From assembly GCA_945898195.1 (NCBI GenBank), contig CAMDHM010000011.1:1-64000 (forward strand): a stretch of 64,000 nt of DNA, read 5' to 3'. The translations under genes and the position numbers were made by a program. The DNA is from Pseudobacteriovorax antillogorgiicola (GTDB lineage Bacteria > Bdellovibrionota_B > Oligoflexia > Oligoflexales > RGVZ01). The notes below the pieces were generated by a model, which searched no databases, was not told where the DNA came from, and saw only the letters and a program-made list of their open reading frames with translations. Of this stretch, positions 45,298 through 53,885 are shown in pieces (position 1 is the stretch's first letter; each line of letters opens with the position of its first letter).

Positions 45298-46407
45298 TTA
45301 AATAATTCGCTCTTTTAGGGGATGGTCAAATCGGTCACGGTAGTCTTCGATCAACTCACGTAAATGGCCGATCGATTTCGCTTTTTTAGTCACCGCCCAA
45401 AAAGCATGGCCAAACATAAACCATCGAGAACCAGTCGCTGCAAAGAAACTGAACTTTTTCAGAGCGTCTTCCGGACGGTCGTTGAAATGATGGTCCAACT
45501 CGTCAATCAAGAACAAACACGCCCGAAAAAACTCCGCGCTCTCCTCGGCGCGGCTTCGCGGTGCACGTTCGCCCTCCCGCCCCATCGGCGACTCCTGCCA
45601 ACCCAAGTCCTCGGCAATCTGCCACAAGATCCAAGGCCTTACTGTTGCCGCGCGGGCCACCATGACTCCATCCACCCCAAAATCCCGCAAAATTGAGACC
45701 GCGTCAGCCGAGGTCTGGATGTCCCCATTGGCAACCACCGCCACCTTGCGGCGCTTTGCAATTTCACTGACAAGTTGCCAGTCTGCTCGCCCTTCGTGCC
45801 CCTGCTCTCTGGTCCGCGCATGGATCGTCAGCCAATCCGCCCCACCCTCTTCCAGGGCCTGGGTGAATTCGTCCAGATAATTTAAATCACAAATCTTGTC
45901 GCTACCTCCGCGCATCTTGACGCTGACGGGTCGGTCCGTACAGGCGCGAACCAAACGCACGACGTCGGCCGCATATTTTGGCTCGCCCATAAGGCGAACC
46001 CCCCAATTATGTTTAAGAACATGGGTTGCCGGGCAGCCCATGTTGATGTCATAGCCCCAGGGACGAAGGGCACTCAATTTGGCGATGCTGGGCGTGATAA
46101 AGCGCTCTTCGTTACCCAAAAGCTGTGGGACAAACAACTCCGCACCGGACTTTTCGCCCTCAGTGCAGCGAAGTTCGGCCGTGGTTTCCAGGCGCTCGCT
46201 GGGCAATCGTCTGGTCGACAGCATCTCTGTAAATATAATGGGATCCAGCCCCTTAGGGGCATAACGCCGCAGCATGGCTCGAAAAGCGACATGGCTGATC
46301 CCAACCATCGGAGCAACCATCACCGGAAACCGGACCCCTAGGGAGGCCATCCGCCCACCAGGCATATCTACGCCTACATTTAAGGTTGATTCAGGGGTGG
46401 GGGTCAT
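45298..46407 (-). CDS. dus: tRNA-dihydrouridine synthase
   Basis: A 369-residue FMN enzyme that reduces uridines in tRNA D-loops. MVAPMVGISHVAFRAMLRRY is the N-terminal FMN strand, INMGCPATHVLKHNWGVRLM contains the catalytic Cys, VSVKMRGG and WLTIHARTREQGHEGRADW follow, and VVANGDI and VDGVMVARAA complete the TIM barrel. A helical C-terminal domain is present. The subtype (A, B or C) cannot be fixed by eye. It is divergent from the deoxyhypusine-synthase-like gene with 64 bp between. Confidence 0.88.
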   Translation of the reverse strand: MTPTPESTLNVGVDMPGGRMASLGVRFPVMVAPMVGISHVAFRAMLRRYAPKGLDPIIFTEMLSTRRLPSERLETTAELRCTEGEKSGAELFVPQLLGNEERFITPSIAKLSALRPWGYDINMGCPATHVLKHNWGVRLMGEPKYAADVVRLVRACTDRPVSVKMRGGSDKICDLNYLDEFTQALEEGGADWLTIHARTREQGHEGRADWQLVSEIAKRRKVAVVANGDIQTSADAVSILRDFGVDGVMVARAATVRPWILWQIAEDLGWQESPMGREGERAPRSRAEESAEFFRACLFLIDELDHHFNDRPEDALKKFSFFAATGSRWFMFGHAFWAVTKKAKSIGHLRELIEDYRDRFDHPLKERII

Positions 46408-46471
46408 ATAAAAACCGCGAGTCCGTCGAATGTGAGGGGCATCGTTAATTCTGTAGGTAACGCATCACTTA

Positions 46472-47551
46472 ATGCTCCGCTTAATGCTCAAGACAGGGGA
46501 AAGCAAGTCTATGAACACCTCGAAAGCCGCAATGTCGGAAAAAAAGCGTGAATTTCTAAAACAACCCATCGTCCATATGGACATGACCCAGCACAATGTC
46601 GTGAGCCTGGTCGATGCCATGGGCCATATGGCATTTCAAGCCCGCAACCTGAACCGCGCCGCCAAAATCTATGAAATGATGCTTCGCGACCAGAATAATT
46701 CCGTAATCCTTTGCCTTGCCGGGTCGCTAATCAGCGCAGGCCTCAAAAAAATCATCCTTCAGATGGTTCGCGACAACATGGTTGATGCCATTGTCTCGAC
46801 GGGCGCGAACATAGTCGACCAAGACTATTTCGAAGGCCTCGGCTTCAATCATTATGTTGGCACTCCATTTGTCGACGACCATCAACTCCGCGAACTCGCA
46901 ATTGACCGTATCTACGATACCTATATCGATGAGGACGACCTGCGAAACTGCGACGATACGATCGCGCAAATCGCCGGAACATTGGAGCACCGACCGTATT
47001 CGTCACGGGAATTCATCTGGCACATGGGCGAATATTTGTCCAAGCATGGCAAGAACAAAGAATCCGTAGTTCTTGCTTGTTATGAAATGGGCGTGCCGAT
47101 TTTTGTTCCGGCATTCTCGGACTGCAGCGCTGGCTTTGGCTTGGTTCATCATCAATGGCACAACCCAAAGAAACACGTCACGATCGATTCGGCAGCGGAT
47201 TTCCGCGAGCTCACTAAAATTAAAATCGAAAGCGGTGATACCGGCCTTCTAATGATCGGTGGCGGTGTCCCGAAAAACTTTGCTCAAGACGTCGTCGTCG
47301 CAGCAGAAGTACTCGGACACGATGTTCCAATGCACAAGTACGCTATCCAATTGACGGTTGCTGACGAGCGCGACGGCGCCCTTTCCGGTTCAACTCTGAA
47401 GGAAGCCTGCAGCTGGGGCAAAGTCGACACCGCTTACGAGCAGATGGTCTTTGGCGAAGCCACGGTTAACTTTCCGCTGGTTGCTGCCTACGCCTGGCAC
47501 AAAGGTGCCCATAAGGATCGGAAGCCAAAACGCTTTGCCGACAAGGTTTAG
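46472..47551 (+). CDS. Deoxyhypusine synthase family protein
   Basis: A 359-residue NAD- and spermidine-type enzyme. AGSLISAGLKKIILQMV, VSTGANIVDQDYFEGLG, GVPIFVPAFSDCSAGFG, LMIGGGVPKNF and ERDGALSGSTLKEACSWGKV are family segments; the Lys in SWGK corresponds to the catalytic lysine of human deoxyhypusine synthase. Bacteria lack eIF5A, so bacterial members probably make homospermidine or another polyamine product. The true start may be the ATG at codon 14 (MNTSKAAMSEKK), since AAAGCAAGTCT offers little as a ribosome site at either. It is convergent with pyrD, 15 bases away. Confidence 0.87.
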   Translation: MLRLMLKTGESKSMNTSKAAMSEKKREFLKQPIVHMDMTQHNVVSLVDAMGHMAFQARNLNRAAKIYEMMLRDQNNSVILCLAGSLISAGLKKIILQMVRDNMVDAIVSTGANIVDQDYFEGLGFNHYVGTPFVDDHQLRELAIDRIYDTYIDEDDLRNCDDTIAQIAGTLEHRPYSSREFIWHMGEYLSKHGKNKESVVLACYEMGVPIFVPAFSDCSAGFGLVHHQWHNPKKHVTIDSAADFRELTKIKIESGDTGLLMIGGGVPKNFAQDVVVAAEVLGHDVPMHKYAIQLTVADERDGALSGSTLKEACSWGKVDTAYEQMVFGEATVNFPLVAAYAWHKGAHKDRKPKRFADKV

Positions 47552-47566
47552 TAGGAACGACAACTT

Positions 47567-48619
47567 TCAGGCAAATTGACTGCCGCGAGCCTCGGCGAGG
47601 GAAGAAAATCCTCGCCGTGGTAGCTCCACAGCTAGTTCTTGAAGCAAATTTGCGACGACCCATGGCCCACGATAGGCAAAGGCCGTGTAAATTTGAACCG
47701 CGTTTGCGCCCCGAGTGATTTTCTCCAAAACATCCCGACCAGAAAAAATACCGCCGACACCTATCATCGGAATTTTCCCGCGATGGACTTCCCAAGCCCA
47801 ATCTAAAAATTGATTGGACCGATCAAAAAGTGGCCGCCCAGAAAGCCCACCAGATTCGGGAGCCTCAACCCGTTGCGAGTTGGTCAAAACCATTCCAGCC
47901 CAACCACCGTTACCAGCCTCTTCAACCAATTTTTGAAATGAGTTCCGATCCATATCTGGATCGAACTTAATCCACATTTTTTTGATCTCTGGACCGAAGC
48001 TGCGCGCAATCTCCGCCATGAATTCCGGCGTCGCCAACTTGCGCAGCCCAGGCGTATTTGGAGAGCTCAAGTTGATCACAAAAAAACGAGCTAGATCCCT
48101 AAATACAGCGTGAACCTGAAGAAAATCATCCAACGCTTTCTCGGCAGGAGTATCCTTGTTTTTGCCAATATTCACACCCAGTGGACAAATATCATTGGAC
48201 CAAAACTGAGCCGCAATGCGGGAACTAATCTTGGCAGCCCCATCATTATTGAATCCCATGCGATTGATGAGTGACCGATCTGAGCGATAACGAAAAAGGC
48301 GAGGCTGAAGATTGCCAGGCTGCGCTCGAGGCGTCACCGCACCAATTTCAATATGAGAAAAACCAAGCCCAGCGAGGCCTTTGATCGCGATTCCGTTCTT
48401 GTCAAAACCTGCAGCCAGGCCAATGGGATGAGGCAAACTCCCAAGACCAGAGACCTGCACGCGTAAGGAAGCATCCAAATGATCAAGGGCACCTGGGCGG
48501 AAAAAACGCGTTGGATTCATCGCCAAAATTTGCATGCCCATATGATGGGCTGCCTCAGGAGGCAGAAGCTGCAGGGCTTTTGTGCTCAATCCTGCGCAAG
48601 ATGCCCAGAAATCAATCAT
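47567..48619 (-). CDS. pyrD: Dihydroorotate dehydrogenase (quinone), class 2
   Basis: About 350 residues from ATG at 48619, which has GAGGGAAG before it; the track starts five codons earlier at GTG. The N-terminal helices that bind membrane and quinone are present (LSTKALQLLPPEAAHHMGMQ). PIGLAAGFDKNGIAIKGL, IGAVTPRAQPGNLQPRLFRY, INRMGFNNDGA, INLSSPNTPGLR (with catalytic Ser) and MIGVGGIFSGRDVLEKI are the class 2 motifs. It oxidises dihydroorotate in pyrimidine synthesis. A MITE-like element begins 31 bases upstream of its start, so its promoter must lie in or beyond that element. Confidence 0.95.
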   Translation of the reverse strand: MIDFWASCAGLSTKALQLLPPEAAHHMGMQILAMNPTRFFRPGALDHLDASLRVQVSGLGSLPHPIGLAAGFDKNGIAIKGLAGLGFSHIEIGAVTPRAQPGNLQPRLFRYRSDRSLINRMGFNNDGAAKISSRIAAQFWSNDICPLGVNIGKNKDTPAEKALDDFLQVHAVFRDLARFFVINLSSPNTPGLRKLATPEFMAEIARSFGPEIKKMWIKFDPDMDRNSFQKLVEEAGNGGWAGMVLTNSQRVEAPESGGLSGRPLFDRSNQFLDWAWEVHRGKIPMIGVGGIFSGRDVLEKITRGANAVQIYTAFAYRGPWVVANLLQELAVELPRRGFSSLAEARGSQFA

Positions 48620-48649
48620 GCTTTCTTCCCTCACCTTTATAGGACCCTC

Positions 48650-48780
48650 TTAAACTGCTCTACATGACTGCGCCTGGCGCCGCAATCGCCAGCACCCCGT
48701 GGGAGAGCCCCATGTGAATGCTCGGGAGCAGGGCTTGAAGTGGCATCTGATCCCAGGCGCAGCCATGTAGAGCAGTTTAA
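48650..48780. mobile_element. MITE-like element, 131 bp with 28-bp terminal inverted repeats
   Basis: The left end TTAAACTGCTCTACATG... and the right end ...CATGTAGAGCAGTTTAA are inverted repeats of 28 bases with one mismatch (48650-48677 and 48753-48780). The left 50 bases match the IS end at 209-258 in reverse orientation with 3 mismatches. There is no open frame inside. It looks like a non-autonomous derivative of that IS. No clear target-site duplication is seen at its borders. Confidence 0.75.
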
Positions 48781-48881
48781 ACCGTCTAATAATGCCAATC
48801 TTTTCGGGTAATTAGGATAGAAACGCAAGAAATCGCCAGAATAGCCGTTGGACTCCATGGGCATGCTAAGAGGCGAGGCAA

Positions 48882-49649
48882 ATGATTATAGACCTGCTGA
48901 AACCAGTGACCGTGCAGATGGCAGAGGAAATCTCTCGCCGAATGCGTCGGATTGAAACCGACCCAGCCAACGGCATTTTACCCATGCCCCCAAATCCAGA
49001 GGCATTCAGAATCCCAGCCAGCCCTGTGCCTCCGATGATCTTAAAACTAAAAGCAAAGCATCCGGCATTTTTGAAGATGCCGCATGAACCGCATCCCATG
49101 CACGCGCGCTGGGATGATCCTCGCACGGCACCAAATGCATCCGCTGGGGCAAATCCATCGACAGTCCGATATTGGAACAATGTGGTCATCATCAACCGCC
49201 ATCGCGAGGAGATTAGGCGCATACTGGCGCGCCAGGGATGGACGGCCCGGGAGGTCGCCTTTATTGATACGCGCCACGCAGAATCGGTCCTAAATTACGC
49301 GATCGCCTACCACCGCAGTCGGATCCTCGATATAAAGGACGACCTCTTTCGACACCGAAGGGATCGCGCTCGCGCTCAACACAAGTTGAACCTCTCGAGG
49401 GATGAGCTGGAGGCATTCATTAGCCTGTTGAACAACGACCGAGCCTGGATATCAAGTATGATGGCCGGTCGAGCTGGGGCGCCGCGCCAAATCGCTGAAC
49501 AACAAGTCCACATACGGGCTCAGGTCAAGGCGAACCTTATTCACCACAGTGAAGTCCGTGCCGTCGGAAAGCAGGTGGAACAGGTAAGCAGGGATTTGGC
49601 TGCCAGCCTTGCAGCCACAGCCTATAATATCCCCAAGAAAGTCAGTTGA
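48882..49649 (+). CDS. Hypothetical protein, orphan
   Basis: A 255-residue protein with no recognised family, signal peptide or membrane segment. The first 100 residues are rich in Pro, His and Met (ILPMPPNPEAF, PHEPHPMHARW); the rest is a long basic helix-rich region (DDLFRHRRDRARAQHKLNLSRDELEAF) that may form coiled coil. It lies between the MITE-like element and the convergent M23 peptidase gene. The start is uncertain, with the upstream AGGCGAGGCAA a possible ribosome site. Confidence 0.6.
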   Translation: MIIDLLKPVTVQMAEEISRRMRRIETDPANGILPMPPNPEAFRIPASPVPPMILKLKAKHPAFLKMPHEPHPMHARWDDPRTAPNASAGANPSTVRYWNNVVIINRHREEIRRILARQGWTAREVAFIDTRHAESVLNYAIAYHRSRILDIKDDLFRHRRDRARAQHKLNLSRDELEAFISLLNNDRAWISSMMAGRAGAPRQIAEQQVHIRAQVKANLIHHSEVRAVGKQVEQVSRDLAASLAATAYNIPKKVS

Positions 49650-49662
49650 ATCGCTGAAAAAA

Positions 49663-50664
49663 TCAGTGCGTCGCAGCCGTCCGGAATGGTTGCCGGCGCG
49701 GCTTTTTCTTCAGCGAGCTGAGTAGTTTGGCTTCCATAAAGGGAACAGGATCAACCGGTTGATCGCGGCGCGTTCTCACTTCAAAGTGTAAATGAGCTCC
49801 GCGAGAATTACCGGAAATTCCAACATGAGCGATGTGAGCACCGACCTTCACCCAAGCGCCTTGCTTGGCGATAATTTTGCCGCAGTGTCCATATAGCGAG
49901 CGATATTGGCCATGGTCGATGATCACCGTCTTACCGTAACCATTCAAACGCCCAACAAAAATCACGCGGCCTTCGGCTGCAGCAACAATTCGCGTTCCAC
50001 GATTGGCCCGAATGTCGATGCCGTTATGAAAGCGACCCCAACGCGGACCATAATTTGAAGAGACCTCGCCAGCCGCCGGCCAACGAATCACAAAATTCTG
50101 CGCAGGCTCACCGATCAGGCTTCCTCTGGATGGCGATCGACCATCGGCACCAGAATGCCCATTATCTTCATCACGATAAGAATCGTTTGCGCCCGGCGTC
50201 TTACGCGGGGCATTGAGATCCTCTTCTTGCCACGAGCGGTCGTCGCCACCTTCCCCGGAATCCGGGGCAGACGTGGCCTCTGCTTCACGATTAACTCCAG
50301 ATTTAACGGCAACACGACCGGGTAAGCGCCCTGAAGACGATGCGGGTTCGTCAATGGCCCCCACTTGTAAGTTTACGGCTTTAGGGCCAGCAGCGATGCG
50401 CAGGACCTGACCGACACGCAATGGATTCTTACCATCGAGCCCATTCATCCGGGCGATCCGCCCCCACTCGGTATCGAATCGATTCGAAAGGCTGGCCAAC
50501 GTGTCACCGTGTTCGACGCGAACTTGATAGGTCACGCCGCTGCGGCTTCCAAACGTCAGACAGCCCGTCGCAAAAAACATCATCAAGGCACAGATGAGGC
50601 CGCGGCCATCACCCAAACGAAGAACAAAACCGTGTAAAACTCCACGGCACTGAAGTCGCAACAT
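49663..50664 (-). CDS. LysM and M23 (LytM) peptidoglycan hydrolase lipoprotein
   Basis: A 333-residue protein. The signal segment ends in a lipobox-like FATGC. A LysM domain lies at about 45-92 (QVRVEHGDTLASLSNRFDTEW ... VGQVLRIA). A charged, disordered linker leads to the M23 domain at about 190-310: HNGIDIRANRG holds the first zinc ligands, YGHCGKI and HLHFEVR the later ones, so it should be an active zinc endopeptidase rather than a degenerate EnvC/NlpD-type activator. A basic tail ends the protein. The domain order is that of NlpD. It lies downstream of surE on the same strand, the same pairing as surE-pcm-nlpD in enterobacteria. Confidence 0.9.
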   Translation of the reverse strand: MLRLQCRGVLHGFVLRLGDGRGLICALMMFFATGCLTFGSRSGVTYQVRVEHGDTLASLSNRFDTEWGRIARMNGLDGKNPLRVGQVLRIAAGPKAVNLQVGAIDEPASSSGRLPGRVAVKSGVNREAEATSAPDSGEGGDDRSWQEEDLNAPRKTPGANDSYRDEDNGHSGADGRSPSRGSLIGEPAQNFVIRWPAAGEVSSNYGPRWGRFHNGIDIRANRGTRIVAAAEGRVIFVGRLNGYGKTVIIDHGQYRSLYGHCGKIIAKQGAWVKVGAHIAHVGISGNSRGAHLHFEVRTRRDQPVDPVPFMEAKLLSSLKKKPRRQPFRTAATH

Positions 50665-50804
50665 AAACCCTCCTGATTTGCGACAAATGGCCGGGCCCGT
50701 TACAGGCGGCGGGTCGTGAGCACCGGAAAAGGATTTCCAGCGTTACCCGCGTGATGGGAGGCGTCAAGGCTCCCGGCCGATGTTTACTTGCGCGCAAACG
50801 ATAC

Positions 50805-51602
50805 TTAGTTAGCTCCCGGAAATACTCCTGGGAACGCATCGGGTAAAACCCGACGAAGTTGATCGTTCGCACGCTCGTCGAGAAGGCTAGGCTTAAGAAC
50901 CGTTACAGTTGCATAGCCTTGATCCACCAGGTAGCAGTCAGAGTCCGGAATATCCTCGAACATCTCACCGCCGGCGCCGATCCAATAATACGGCCGCCCT
51001 CGTGGGTCGATCCCCTCGACCATCTCGTCTTCATAAATCCGACGACCCAAACCTGCTACCGTAATCCCCTTGAGATCCTCGAACGGCAGGTTCGGAACAT
51101 TGACGTTTATCGTAAAACGGTCGCCCACTGCTAGTAAATCTTGACGTTCCAGCAACAGCCGGACCACCTGACCGGCGGTTTCGTACTTCAAATTACCCCG
51201 CCCGTGACTGGAAACGGCCATGGCCCTGTATCCGTGCAAGGCACCCTCCATAGCAGCATGGACGGTACCCGAATAAAGCGTGTCAATTCCGAGGTTTCCA
51301 CCCCGATTAATGCCGCTAATAATCCAGGAAGGCTTACGGTGAAGCAGGCGCCGGCAGGCGAGCATGATGCAGTCTGCTGGGGTGCCCTCCACCGCGTAAA
51401 TATTCCGTGAAATTTGTTCCACTCGAAGCGGGCTATGGATCGAAATGGCGTGGCTTGAGGCCGATCGTTCGACGTGGGGGGCAACCACGACAACATCCCC
51501 CAAGGGCGCAATGGCTTCCGCCAGAGCGCGAATGCCTGGGGCATGCACCCCGTCGTCATTACAGAGCAAAAACAGCGGTTTTTGAAGATTTCCCTCAGTC
51601 AC
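50805..51602 (-). CDS. surE: 5'/3'-nucleotidase SurE
   Basis: About 265 residues from GTG at 51602; the track start at 51668 would overlap the upstream gene by 53 bases. LFLLCNDDGVHAPGIRALA carries the Asp-Asp metal site, APHVERSASSHAIS the Ser/Asn region, EGTPADCIMLA and SGINRGGNLGIDTLYSGTVHAAMEG the nucleotide and metal sites. SurE dephosphorylates nucleoside monophosphates and is linked to stress survival. No strong ribosome binding site is seen at either start, and translation may be coupled to the FHA-TonB gene that ends at 51616. Confidence 0.93.
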   Translation of the reverse strand: MTEGNLQKPLFLLCNDDGVHAPGIRALAEAIAPLGDVVVVAPHVERSASSHAISIHSPLRVEQISRNIYAVEGTPADCIMLACRRLLHRKPSWIISGINRGGNLGIDTLYSGTVHAAMEGALHGYRAMAVSSHGRGNLKYETAGQVVRLLLERQDLLAVGDRFTINVNVPNLPFEDLKGITVAGLGRRIYEDEMVEGIDPRGRPYYWIGAGGEMFEDIPDSDCYLVDQGYATVTVLKPSLLDERANDQLRRVLPDAFPGVFPGAN

Positions 51603-51615
51603 GCATGCCGCCAGA

Positions 51616-53802
51616 TCAAATCGGGTTGAAGGTAAATGGGTAGCTGATCTGAACCGGCTGTCCACCACGAGGATCGGGGAACTTCCAGCGCTTGATACTG
51701 CTCGTGACGCAGCCTTTCATCTGAGAATCCGAAATGGAGGACTCTGCGATGCTGACGCTGGACACGTTACCCTGAGCATTGATGGTCCAATTTACCGCGA
51801 GTTTTCCAGAAGCACTCGGAGATCTTTGCAGCAATTGCTCGTAACAATGGCGAATTTGATTCAAGTTTGCACGGACCACCTGAAGGATTTCCTGGGGACT
51901 CAAACCACCAGAAACGACAGGATCACCCGGAGGCACCTCGACATTGGCGCGACCGTGACCGGAACCGCCGCCAAACCCAGCACCCTTACCACCACCGGCT
52001 CCGCCGAGGCCGCCAAGGCCGCCCTGACCACCAAGAAGTCCACCTGAACCAGATCCGAAATTATTTACCGCACCGCCGGACCCGGCAAGGCCCAGTGATT
52101 TGCCGCCGCCAGCGCCTCCCAATCCGTAGGTCTTGGCCCCAGACCCCATGCCGCCACCGGCACCACCCGCCGAACTTTGCATGTTGGTGTAGATCGCGCT
52201 GGCACTCGATTTATTCAGAACCTTGCCCGCACCCAAACCAAGCTTGTCCAGATTGACGCCTGAGGGTTTGTCATTGTTGACGCCCTCGACCCCTTTAACG
52301 CTGGCCGCCTTGTTGCCCTTGATTTCGCCGCCCTTCTGGTTCATTCCACTGCCTTTTGGACCACCAGAAGCACCCATCGGCTTATTGTTTTGAGGACCGG
52401 CATACTTAAAGTCTGGCTTCTTCGAGTCCGCGGAAACCACTCCGGACGTTCCCTTGTCCAGTTTGTCGAGCTTATCTTGCGGCTTTTGCTGAGGTTTTTG
52501 TGGTTGCTGCTGGCTTTCAGACGGCTTTTTAGCCTCGGTCAAAAGCTGTGTTGGCCTTTTTTCGGGAACCGGTTTTTCAACTGGTTTTGGCTGTTCGACC
52601 TTTTCTTTTTCCACGGGCTTAGCCGGCTTAACAGGCATTGGCTTGGGAGGAGGCGGCGCCTTGGGGGTCGGCGGCGGAACCTTAACTTCCTTGATTTCAA
52701 CCTTAGGCTTCTCTACCTTTGGCGTCGGTTCGGGCGGTTTAACGGTCTCTGGTAAATTAACAATCGCCCAGATGTCGTCCTTCTTTTTCTCATCGGCCTT
52801 CGGTTTGATGATGAAGGTCAACGGGATAAAAAGCGCATAGATCAAAAGTCCAAACGACAAAATTGTAGCAAAAAATGGATCTCGCAAACCGCGCTTTGGA
52901 ATTTCAAGGGCGGGTGGGCGAATGTTCATCAAAAAGTAACTAACGGCACCATATTTGATCATCGCGATATCGCGACGGTCGAGATTGATTTTGGCCGGTC
53001 CCTCAACCCTTTCGACTTTGCCTCCGCGGCGCAACCGAGCTCGCATTCCAGGCAAAAGGCGCAGGCGATACCCGCTGCTCGAAATTGAGGCCAAGGCATG
53101 GCTGGTAATGTTATCTGGTCCGGCGGCAATCAGATGAGCGTCCTTGGTTGGGTCGCCAATCAAAACTTGTTCGTTGCCTTTGATGCTCGGATGAAAATAA
53201 TCCACATCAAGAACCGTGCTGCCCCAATAGGCAATCGCCTCCAAGACATCCCCACTAGGACGAGCTTGTTTAGGCGAAAAAAGCACGCCGCTACGAGGCA
53301 TCATGCTATCGGGAGCTTTTTCCGTGCGTGCATCTGGGGCCTGCATCACAGTGGCTCGACCCACCGCAGGGGCTTTGGCAGAAACTTCTCCCAGGCCCGC
53401 AGCAGGCACCACCGGGGGAACTCCAGCCACGGTCGGCGCCGTTGCGGCGGTCGTCGCAAAACGTGGCGGCGGCGGAACAACTGCAGCTTCGCGGTGTTCG
53501 GCTAACTGAAGCTGAACCGATCCGATCGTAATGACGTCACCAATCTTGATGGCGGTCTCTACCTCGATAAAATTGCCGTTTACTTGGATTCCACTTTCGG
53601 AACCAAGATCGGTCACCATCCATTTTTTACTGGTATCCGAGCCCTCTTCATCCAAGGATTCGATGAGCGCGTGAATTGGGTCGACCAATGGGGCGCGCAC
53701 GACAATCTGATTCGACAGCAAAGTCCCAATCACAAGGCGTGATTGATCCAGTGGAACATTCTGTTCCGGCTGTCCTGGTAGTGTGAAACGCAGTTCTAGC
53801 AT
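51616..53802 (-). CDS. FHA domain, transmembrane, TonB-like C-terminus protein (GltG/PglI-like)
   Basis: A 728-residue protein. Residues about 1-105 form an FHA domain (RLVIGTLLSNQIVVRAPLVD, HALIE, VTDLGSESGIQVNGNFIE). A second FHA-like or beta domain lies at about 200-290. One membrane helix is at about 320-345 (DPFFATILSFGLLIYALFIP). A Pro/Lys-rich periplasm-spanning stretch (about 350-450) and a Gly-rich region (LGGQGGLGGLGGAGGGKGAG) lead to a TonB/AgmX-type C-terminal domain (IRHCYEQLLQRSPSASGKLA ... VTSSIKRWKFPDPRGG). This is the plan of GltG of the Myxococcus gliding machine. It would receive energy from the TolQ/TolR genes downstream of 60499. Confidence 0.8.
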   Translation of the reverse strand: MLELRFTLPGQPEQNVPLDQSRLVIGTLLSNQIVVRAPLVDPIHALIESLDEEGSDTSKKWMVTDLGSESGIQVNGNFIEVETAIKIGDVITIGSVQLQLAEHREAAVVPPPPRFATTAATAPTVAGVPPVVPAAGLGEVSAKAPAVGRATVMQAPDARTEKAPDSMMPRSGVLFSPKQARPSGDVLEAIAYWGSTVLDVDYFHPSIKGNEQVLIGDPTKDAHLIAAGPDNITSHALASISSSGYRLRLLPGMRARLRRGGKVERVEGPAKINLDRRDIAMIKYGAVSYFLMNIRPPALEIPKRGLRDPFFATILSFGLLIYALFIPLTFIIKPKADEKKKDDIWAIVNLPETVKPPEPTPKVEKPKVEIKEVKVPPPTPKAPPPPKPMPVKPAKPVEKEKVEQPKPVEKPVPEKRPTQLLTEAKKPSESQQQPQKPQQKPQDKLDKLDKGTSGVVSADSKKPDFKYAGPQNNKPMGASGGPKGSGMNQKGGEIKGNKAASVKGVEGVNNDKPSGVNLDKLGLGAGKVLNKSSASAIYTNMQSSAGGAGGGMGSGAKTYGLGGAGGGKSLGLAGSGGAVNNFGSGSGGLLGGQGGLGGLGGAGGGKGAGFGGGSGHGRANVEVPPGDPVVSGGLSPQEILQVVRANLNQIRHCYEQLLQRSPSASGKLAVNWTINAQGNVSSVSIAESSISDSQMKGCVTSSIKRWKFPDPRGGQPVQISYPFTFNPI

Positions 53803-53885
53803 GGGAACTTCAAACCTCGTGCAAGGTCGATATTTGCCATAACGGGCAACCCTGATCTGCTGGTACCCATAAATATTACCATGAG

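Noticed and set aside
48637-48864. Minus-strand ORF of 75 codons over the MITE-like element
   Set aside because: It runs through the inverted repeats and has no recognisable product; the repeat structure explains the sequence better.
51603-51668. Upstream start of surE as given in the ORF track
   Set aside because: It would overlap the end of the FHA-TonB gene by 53 bases and add residues that do not fit the short N-terminus of SurE proteins.
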